DNA of 64,000 nt from Pseudomonas monteilii (GTDB taxonomy: Bacteria > Pseudomonadota > Gammaproteobacteria > Pseudomonadales > Pseudomonadaceae). Both the position numbers and the translations under genes were made by a program. The stretch spans positions 1,302,001-1,366,000 of the forward strand of contig CP013997.1 of the NCBI GenBank assembly GCA_001534745.1. The letters run 5' to 3'. The notes beneath the pieces were generated by a model. The model had not been told where the DNA came from. It ran no database searches and was given only the letters and a program-made list of their open reading frames with translations. Below are positions 58,459 to 64,000 of the stretch, one piece after another (the stretch's first letter is position 1; every line of letters starts with the position of its first letter).

Positions 58459-58626
58459 GTTGGAAATCCCGAATGGAGAGGTCGCAGCGGCCCGCCGACG
58501 AATAGACCGAAAAAAGGCGGAGCGTGTGTGACTGGCTGATGTCAGACACAGAGCACACTAATATACGTGCCCCCCGCGCCAGCGAAAAGACGGCGCGATG
58601 CAAATTCAAGCCTGCCGAGGTGCTGT

Positions 58627-59022
58627 ATGCAGAAGATCGAAAAGACATTGGAAGAGTGGCGCGCGATGCTCGACCCCGCGCAGTACGAGGTCTGCCGCCT
58701 GAAAGGTACCGAGCGGCCCTTCACCGGCAAGTACAACGACGAAAAGCGCGCAGGCACCTATCAGTGCATCTGCTGCGGCGCGCCGCTGTTCGATTCTTCG
58801 ACCAAGTTCGACTCAGGCTGCGGCTGGCCGAGCTTCTACGCACCGATTGGCCAGGAAGCGATGATCGAGATGCGCGACATCTCCCACGGCATGATCCGCA
58901 CCGAGGTCACCTGCGCGCGCTGCGACGCTCACTTGGGGCACGTGTTCCCCGATGGTCCGCCACCGACTGGGCTGCGCTACTGCATCAACTCGGTCTGCCT
59001 GGAGTTCAAGCCTCGTGACTGA
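58627..59022 (+). CDS. msrB: Peptide-methionine (R)-S-oxide reductase MsrB
   Basis: 131 aa from the ATG at 58627; upstream in-frame starts lack support. Two zinc CxxC pairs ([30 protein letters not shown]) and the catalytic region [18 protein letters not shown] with the active-site Cys near residue 118. [15 protein letters not shown] contains another conserved Cys and the substrate-binding Trp. Its stop overlaps the start of the gpx gene by 8 bp. Confidence 0.96.
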   Translation: MQKIEKTLEEWRAMLDPAQYEVCRLKGTERPFTGKYNDEKRAGTYQCICCGAPLFDSSTKFDSGCGWPSFYAPIGQEAMIEMRDISHGMIRTEVTCARCDAHLGHVFPDGPPPTGLRYCINSVCLEFKPRD

Positions 59023-59554
59023 ACGCAGACTAGGGGTGCGTGACGAACTGCTGGGCATTGCCTGCATGACCTTGAACGGTGAGCAGAAGTGCCTGGCCGA
59101 CTTTTCCGCCAAGGCCGTGCTGGTGGTCAACACCGCCAGCCAATGCGGCTTCACGCCGCAGTACGAAGGGCTCGAGGCGCTGTGGCAGAGCTACCAGGCC
59201 CGTGGGCTGGTGATCGCGGGCTTCCCGTGCAACCAGTTCGGCCAGCAGGAGCCCGGCGATGCGCGCTCGATCGCGCACTTCTGCCAGCGCACGTTCGGCG
59301 TGAGCTTTCCGATGTTCCGCAAGGTCGAGGTCAACGGCCCCCGTGCGCACCCGCTGTTCGTGGCGCTCAAGCGCCGTGCGCCAGGCCTGTTGGGCACCGA
59401 ATCGATCAAGTGGAACTTCACCAAGTTCCTGCTCGACCCGGCCACTGGCCAGGTGGTGCGTTTCGGGCCACTGACCAAGCCCAAGGCGCTGGAAGCGGCG
59501 ATCGAGGCGGTACTTACCGGGCAGGTGGCACCAGCCAACGCTCGATCAGCGTGA
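59015..59554 (+). CDS. Glutathione peroxidase family protein
   Basis: 179 aa from the GTG at 59015, which overlaps the end of msrB. Peroxidatic Cys in [20 protein letters not shown] (about residue 44); the Gln of [13 protein letters not shown] and the Trp of [13 protein letters not shown] complete the tetrad. Cys, not selenocysteine, at the active site, so probably thioredoxin-dependent. Translationally coupled to msrB, giving a small oxidative-repair operon. Its 3' end overlaps that of the convergent kinase gene by 41 bp. Confidence 0.92.
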   Translation: MTERRLGVRDELLGIACMTLNGEQKCLADFSAKAVLVVNTASQCGFTPQYEGLEALWQSYQARGLVIAGFPCNQFGQQEPGDARSIAHFCQRTFGVSFPMFRKVEVNGPRAHPLFVALKRRAPGLLGTESIKWNFTKFLLDPATGQVVRFGPLTKPKALEAAIEAVLTGQVAPANARSA

Positions 59555-61832
59555 GCAGGTTCTCGCGACGGAAGGGCTTGGCCAGGTAATCGTTCATGCC
59601 GGCGGCCAGGCAGCGGTCACGCTCGTCGGGCATGGCATTGGCGGTCAGCGCGATGATCGGCAGGTCGGCCCAGCGCGGCATCTGACGGATGCGACGGCTG
59701 GCTTCGTAGCCATCCATCACCGGCATGTTGCAGTCCATCAGCACCATGTCGAACCGCTGCTGCTCGAGCAATTGCAAGGCTTCGGCACCCTGCGTGGCCA
59801 CCTGCACCTGGCAGCCCAGACGCGTCAGCATGCCTTGGGCGACCATCTGATTGACCGGGTTGTCCTCGACCAGCAGGATGCGTGCGCAGGGCCCCGGCGC
59901 GTTCGCGGTCTGTCCTGGCACGATCTGGCCGGTCTCGCTGCCGGGCAGGGCGCGGCGCAGCATCTGGTACAAGGTGGCACGGCTGACGGGGCGGGCCAGT
60001 TGCTGCAGCGGAGAAAGGCGGGCCAGCTGAGGCCCGCGCAGAAATTCGCCATAGGCCGTGACCAGCAGGATCGGTGCCGTGAAGGCCGGACGCAGCGTGT
60101 CGAGCAGGGCGCGGTCGTTGATGATCAGCACGTCCGCCGAGGCTTGCGTGCGTTCATCGAAGCCATCGTGCTGGACGTAGTCCAGGCCCCAGGCCGGCAG
60201 GATCGCCGCTAGCCACTCGGCCAGCCCGCTGCTGCGGTCGCACACGGCAGCCACGCGGCCCTTCAGCCGCCCAGGCGTGCCGGCATCGGTCTGCACCGGC
60301 AGGGGCAGCTCAATGCTGAAGCGACTGCCAAAGCCCATGCGCGACTCGATGTGCAGGTGGCCCTGCATCGCGCTGCACAGGTTGCGCGCCAGGGTAAGGC
60401 CCAGGCCGGTACCGCCATACTGCCGCGTGATGCCATCGCCGGCCTGCACGAACGGTAGGAAGATTCGCTCCTGGGCCTGCTCGGGGATGCCGATGCCCGT
60501 GTCGCAGACCTCGAGCCGGACGCAGCCGACACCCCGACTCAGGCGCACGTCGACCCGCCCGAACCGGGTGAATTTCAGGGCATTGGCCAGCAGGTTGCTG
60601 ACGATCTGCCGCACGCGGGTGGGGTCGCCCAGCACAGTGCCAGGGAAGTCCGGCGCCACCAGGCAAGTCAATTCCACACTGGCGGCGGCGTTTTGCGACA
60701 GCAGGCTGGCAGTGTCCTCGACCAAGGTGCCCATGTCGAAGGGAATGCACTCGAGCGTGAGCTGACCGGCGTCGAACTTCGACAGGTCGAGGATATCGTT
60801 GAGCAGCTCCACCAGCACCTTGCCCGACTCATGGGCGATGGACAGCTGCTGGCGTTGCTCTCCAGGGTCGGGGCTGTCCAGCGCCAGCGCGATCATGCCA
60901 AGCATGCCGTTGAGCGGCGTGCGGATCTCATGGCTCATGTTGGCCAGGAACGCCGCGCGGGCCTGGGCCATGTCCAGGGCCTGGTGGCGCGCCTGTTCCA
61001 GTTCCAGGTTGGACTGGCTCAGGCGGGCGTTGCTGGCCTCCAGGGCCTGGGTGCGGGCCGAGACGATGTTTTCGAGTTCGCCCAGGTACTCGGTCAAGCG
61101 GTTTTCGGCGGTGCGGCGCTGCTGGATCTCGGTCGCCATGCTGACGAACTGGCGGTTGGCGACCTTGACCAGTACGCCGATCTCGTCGGTCTCGTGGCCG
61201 GGCGGGTAGGTCAGCTTGGCCTGGTCGGGTTGGCGTGGGTCGGCTCGGCTCAGCGCGTTGATCACCCGTACCAAGGGCTGGGTGAGCATGGTGTAGAACA
61301 ACGCCAGCAGGATCACGGTCAGGACCAGGCTGCGCGCGAAGCCGTTGACCAGGGTGATCCCGGCACGGTTCAGGAAGCGGCTGCCGAAGGCGAAGGTGTC
61401 CACGTCCAGGTGCAGGGTGCCGAGGTGATCGCCGGGCATGTGCGCCAGGTACAGCGGATCGGTGAACTGCCGGTAGGCCCCGAACAGAAAGTCGCTGATC
61501 GGCCGGTAAGGGCTCTGCAGGCGCGCCCGTCGCTCGTCGGCCAGCACCGTGTCAGTGTTGTCGATCAACCGTGCGCGCAATACCGCCGGGGAGCGCAGCA
61601 GCCCGGCCGCCAGCTCGTGGGCCAGTTCCGTGTCGATGTTGTAGGCGATTCGCGAGGCCGGGTTGTGGCTGATTTGCAGCAGTGCGTCTATTTCACGGTT
61701 GATGGAGGCGTCTTCGCTGGCATAATCGATGCCGATCTGGATGAGGCTGAGCAAGGTTCCAAGAACGAAGCCCGCAAGGACCGTCAGGCGGGCCTGCTTG
61801 TAGGACAGACGATGGGTGAACTTGATATCCAT
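59514..61832 (-). CDS. Hybrid sensor histidine kinase with C-terminal receiver
   Basis: 772 aa from the ATG at 61832 (MDIKFTHRLSYKQARLTVLA). Two transmembrane helices at about 14-36 and 160-183 bracket a periplasmic sensor of about 120 residues. HAMP-like linker, coiled coil (about 235-290), HisKA with the phosphoacceptor His301 in LANMSHEIRTPLNGMLGM, HATPase with NLLANALKF, DTGIGI and GGTGLGL, a degenerate receiver-like segment (about 540-640), and a true receiver with RILLVEDNPVNQMVAQGM, the phospho-Asp near 700 in VLMDCNMPVMDGYEASRR, and DYLAKPF. No Hpt domain and no adjacent response regulator. The signal is unknown. Confidence 0.9.
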   Translation of the reverse strand: MDIKFTHRLSYKQARLTVLAGFVLGTLLSLIQIGIDYASEDASINREIDALLQISHNPASRIAYNIDTELAHELAAGLLRSPAVLRARLIDNTDTVLADERRARLQSPYRPISDFLFGAYRQFTDPLYLAHMPGDHLGTLHLDVDTFAFGSRFLNRAGITLVNGFARSLVLTVILLALFYTMLTQPLVRVINALSRADPRQPDQAKLTYPPGHETDEIGVLVKVANRQFVSMATEIQQRRTAENRLTEYLGELENIVSARTQALEASNARLSQSNLELEQARHQALDMAQARAAFLANMSHEIRTPLNGMLGMIALALDSPDPGEQRQQLSIAHESGKVLVELLNDILDLSKFDAGQLTLECIPFDMGTLVEDTASLLSQNAAASVELTCLVAPDFPGTVLGDPTRVRQIVSNLLANALKFTRFGRVDVRLSRGVGCVRLEVCDTGIGIPEQAQERIFLPFVQAGDGITRQYGGTGLGLTLARNLCSAMQGHLHIESRMGFGSRFSIELPLPVQTDAGTPGRLKGRVAAVCDRSSGLAEWLAAILPAWGLDYVQHDGFDERTQASADVLIINDRALLDTLRPAFTAPILLVTAYGEFLRGPQLARLSPLQQLARPVSRATLYQMLRRALPGSETGQIVPGQTANAPGPCARILLVEDNPVNQMVAQGMLTRLGCQVQVATQGAEALQLLEQQRFDMVLMDCNMPVMDGYEASRRIRQMPRWADLPIIALTANAMPDERDRCLAAGMNDYLAKPFRRENLLTLIERWLVPPAR

Positions 61833-61935
61833 GGGTTCTCGAACCAGTTGTACGTTCCCTGCGCTGCGCAAGCATAGCCGACTCGACGTGTCCCGAACCG
61901 TCCATCCTGCCGTTGATCTGACATGAGGAGTGGTC

Positions 61936-62826
61936 ATGGACCCCCGCTTGAGTGCTTTCCTGGAGCGTGCCGAAACGGTACTGGCACGCCTCGAACCCCT
62001 GTTGCCCGCGCCGCGCCCCAGCATCGACTGGAACCGCTGCCTGGCCGCACGCTGGCAGCGCGATGCGCGCAGCGGCTACCTGATGCCGCTGGAGGTCAGC
62101 CTGGACATCCGCCTGAGCGACCTGATCGGGGTCGACAAGCAGCGTGAACAGCTGGGTCGCAACACCCACCAGTTCATCACGGGTCTGCCGGCCAACCATG
62201 CGCTGCTCTGGGGTTCGCGCGGCACCGGCAAGTCCTCGCTGGTGCGCGCCTTGCTGGCCGAGCATGCCGAGGCCGGGTTGCGCCTGATCGAGATCGAGCG
62301 CGATCACCTGGCCGACCTGCCGCGGGTGGTCGAACAACTGCAAGCGCTGCCCCAGCGTTTCATCCTGTTCTGCGACGACCTGTCGTTCGAGGCAGGCGAG
62401 GGCGACTACCGGGTGCTCAAGAGCGTGCTCGACGGCTCGCTGGAGCAGGCGCCGGACAATGTGCTGCTGTACGCCACCTCCAACCGTCGCCACCTGGTGC
62501 CCGAGAAGCAGAGTGACAACGAGCATTGGAAGATGATTGACGGCGAGCTGCACCCCAACGAGGCGGTGGAAGACAAGATCGCCTTGTCGGACCGCTTCGG
62601 TCTGTGGCTGTCGTTCTATCCCTTCAGCCAGGCGCATTACCTGGATGTGGTGGCGCACTGGATCGACCAACTGGCCGGTGCGGCCGGCCTGACCTGGCAG
62701 CGCGACGAAGCGCTGGAAACCGAAGCTGTGCGCTGGGCGACCGGGCGCGGCAACCGTAATGGCCGCTGTGCCTATCAGTTCGCCCGCTATTGGGTCGGGC
62801 TGCACTTGCTGGAGCAACACCCATGA
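61936..62826 (+). CDS. DUF815 family P-loop ATPase
   Basis: 296 aa from the ATG at 61936 (GAGGAG 6 bp upstream; a GTG two codons earlier is less likely). Walker A ALLWGSRGTGKSSLVRALLA near residue 92, Walker B RFILFCDDLSFEAGEGDYR near 148, and sensor-1-like DNVLLYATSNRRHLVPEK. AAA+-related family without known function. ATG of the next gene overlaps its stop (ATGA), so the pair is coupled. Confidence 0.88.
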   Translation: MDPRLSAFLERAETVLARLEPLLPAPRPSIDWNRCLAARWQRDARSGYLMPLEVSLDIRLSDLIGVDKQREQLGRNTHQFITGLPANHALLWGSRGTGKSSLVRALLAEHAEAGLRLIEIERDHLADLPRVVEQLQALPQRFILFCDDLSFEAGEGDYRVLKSVLDGSLEQAPDNVLLYATSNRRHLVPEKQSDNEHWKMIDGELHPNEAVEDKIALSDRFGLWLSFYPFSQAHYLDVVAHWIDQLAGAAGLTWQRDEALETEAVRWATGRGNRNGRCAYQFARYWVGLHLLEQHP

Positions 62827-63305
62827 TCGACCTCAATGCCAATGGCCAAGGCCTGGATGGTTACGACCTGCTGGTCGCCCAGGTACGTGCCCTATTCGCC
62901 GACGAGCGCGACTTCATCGCCAACGCGGCCCAGCTGTCGGCGTTTCTCTACCACCAAGTGGAAGACCTCAACTGGGCCGGCTTCTACCTGGTGCGCGACG
63001 AGCAACTGGTACTCGGCCCGTTCCAGGGGCAGGTCGCCTGCGTGCGCATTCCCTTCGGCAAGGGGGTCTGCGGTGCGGCGGCCGCCACGCGGCAGACCCA
63101 GCGCGTCGAGGACGTGCATGCCTTCCCGGGGCACATCGCCTGCGACAGCGCGTCCAACAGCGAGCTGGTGATCCCGCTGGTCAAGGCAGGGCGCCTGATC
63201 GGCGTGCTGGACCTGGACAGCCCACGCCTGGCGCGTTTTGGCGTCGAGGACCAGCAGGGGCTGGAACGGTTGGTGGCAGCGTTTCTCGAGCTGACCGACT
63301 GCTGA
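62823..63305 (+). CDS. msrC: Free methionine-(R)-sulfoxide reductase (GAF domain, MsrC)
   Basis: 160 aa from the ATG at 62823. A single GAF domain with the three cysteines of the fRMsr family: QVACVRIPFGKGVCGAAAA and HIACDSASNSELVIPLV. It reduces free Met-(R)-O. NWAGFYLVRDEQLVLGPFQG matches the family. Together with msrB and gpx about 4 kb away it forms a loose oxidative-repair neighbourhood. Confidence 0.93.
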   Translation: MIDLNANGQGLDGYDLLVAQVRALFADERDFIANAAQLSAFLYHQVEDLNWAGFYLVRDEQLVLGPFQGQVACVRIPFGKGVCGAAAATRQTQRVEDVHAFPGHIACDSASNSELVIPLVKAGRLIGVLDLDSPRLARFGVEDQQGLERLVAAFLELTDC

Positions 63306-63373
63306 GTGCGCAGTGAGTCATGGCGGGCGACCTGTCGATGCCTGCCATGACGACGTTGCTTTGGCGCCTGGGT

Positions 63374-64000
63374 TCAGTGCCGCCAGAACGCGGGCATGCA
63401 CAGCACCAGCACGGTGATGATCTCCAGACGCCCCAGCAGCATCCCGCCGGCCAGGATCCACTTGGCCGCATCCGGCAGGGTCGAGAAATTGCCCGCCGGG
63501 CCGATGACCTCGCCCAGCCCCGGCCCGACCCCCGACACGGTGCTCGCCGCGCCCGTCAGCGCCGTCATCCAGTCCAGGCCCAGCAGCGACAGCGACAGCG
63601 CGATCAGGCAGATGGTGATGGCGAAGAAGAACGAGAACGTCAGGATCGAACGCACGATCTCTTCGTCGAGCCGATGGCCGTTGTACTTCTGCTTGATCAC
63701 GGCGCGAGGATGGATCAGCTGGTTGAGGTTGGCCTTGAGCAGGATGTAGGCCACCTGGAAGCGGAAGATCTTGATCCCGCCGGCGGTGGAGCCGGAGCAG
63801 CCGCCGATGAAGCCGAGGTAGAAGAAGAACATCAGCGAGAAGTTGCCCCACAGGCTGTAGTCGCCCAGCGCGAAGCCCGTGGTGGTCACCACCGAGGTGA
63901 CGTTCAGCGCCACATGGCGCAAGGCGTCCGTCCAGGGCAGGTTGGTGGTCAGCCAGTACCAGGTGCCCAGCACGATCCAGGTGGCGACCAGCAGCACCAG
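63374..64000 (-). CDS. trkH: Trk potassium uptake protein TrkH (C-terminal part)
   Basis: 209 codons of the 3' end are visible; the start is beyond the window. Selectivity-filter regions seen: VTSVVTTTGFALGDYSLWGN and GAASTVSGVGPGLGEVIGPA, with GFIGGCSGSTAGGIKIFRFQ between them. The C-terminus LVLCMPAFWRH is typical of TrkH. Inner-membrane K+ channel that works with TrkA. Confidence 0.95.
   Translation of the reverse strand: MVLLVATWIVLGTWYWLTTNLPWTDALRHVALNVTSVVTTTGFALGDYSLWGNFSLMFFFYLGFIGGCSGSTAGGIKIFRFQVAYILLKANLNQLIHPRAVIKQKYNGHRLDEEIVRSILTFSFFFAITICLIALSLSLLGLDWMTALTGAASTVSGVGPGLGEVIGPAGNFSTLPDAAKWILAGGMLLGRLEIITVLVLCMPAFWRH

Overview
The window is a chromosome segment of a Pseudomonas species, most likely of the P. 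putida group. The evidence is high-GC coding with Pseudomonas-type gene order (minCDE divergent from an lpxL/htrB acyltransferase; deaD, htpX, alaA, msrB, gpx), a UPF0149/PA2817-type gene set, and many putida-style REP elements with the core 'gcgggcttgcccgcgat'. Species assignment is inference; no rRNA or marker comparison was possible.

Layout. 1-4.4 kb: osmoprotectant (N-acetylglutaminylglutamine amide) operon asnO-ngg-M42 peptidase, minus strand, with the peptidase cut by the window edge. 4.5-9.9 kb: DUF454 and UPF0149 genes, recQ, a MarR regulator, a SelT/W/H-like thioredoxin-fold protein and a membrane-anchored hypothetical. 10.1-10.75 kb: five tRNA genes (Glu-Gly-Glu-Gly-Gly) with a promoter and terminator. 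10.8-35.6 kb: accessory region. A chaperone-usher fimbrial gene set on the minus strand is split: adhesin and usher lie at 10.8-14.4 kb, chaperone and major pilin at 32.5-33.8 kb. The 18 kb between them holds two large Rhs/YD-repeat proteins, a small secreted protein and three large proteins without recognised function. Two of these (22.8 and 25.3 kb), plus a third beyond the pilin gene (34.1 kb), appear to share an N-terminal domain that may be of the P47/TULIP type. This island is the part of the window most likely to encode something undescribed. 35.6-43.4 kb: a PA2817-family gene, a four-gene ABC importer, an MscS-type channel, a tiny membrane protein and REP-rich DNA. 43.5-53.5 kb: M18 aminopeptidase, RluA-type pseudouridine synthase, minEDC, lipid A acyltransferase, OhrR-like regulator, LysR/TSUP exporter pair, class II DAHP synthase and a spermidine-synthase-like protein. 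53.5-64 kb: deaD with a long leader, REP-rich DNA, htpX, alaA, msrB-gpx, a hybrid histidine kinase, a DUF815 ATPase with free-methionine-sulfoxide reductase, and the start-truncated end of trkH.

How the genes work together. Most of the window is housekeeping. Stress themes recur: osmoprotection, oxidative repair (msrB, gpx, fRMsr, OhrR), envelope proteolysis (htpX), mechanosensitive channel, K+ uptake. In the accessory region, one Rhs gene and its secreted partner are transcribed leftward, and a four-gene operon (Ig-like protein, two P47-like/Ig-like proteins, second Rhs) rightward, from a shared 311-bp intergenic region. The second Rhs gene ends before the conserved Rhs core closure and is followed at once by a terminator hairpin. 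The third gene of that operon carries a frameshift in a run of seven G, which looks like a phase-variable switch, a recent mutation or a sequencing error.
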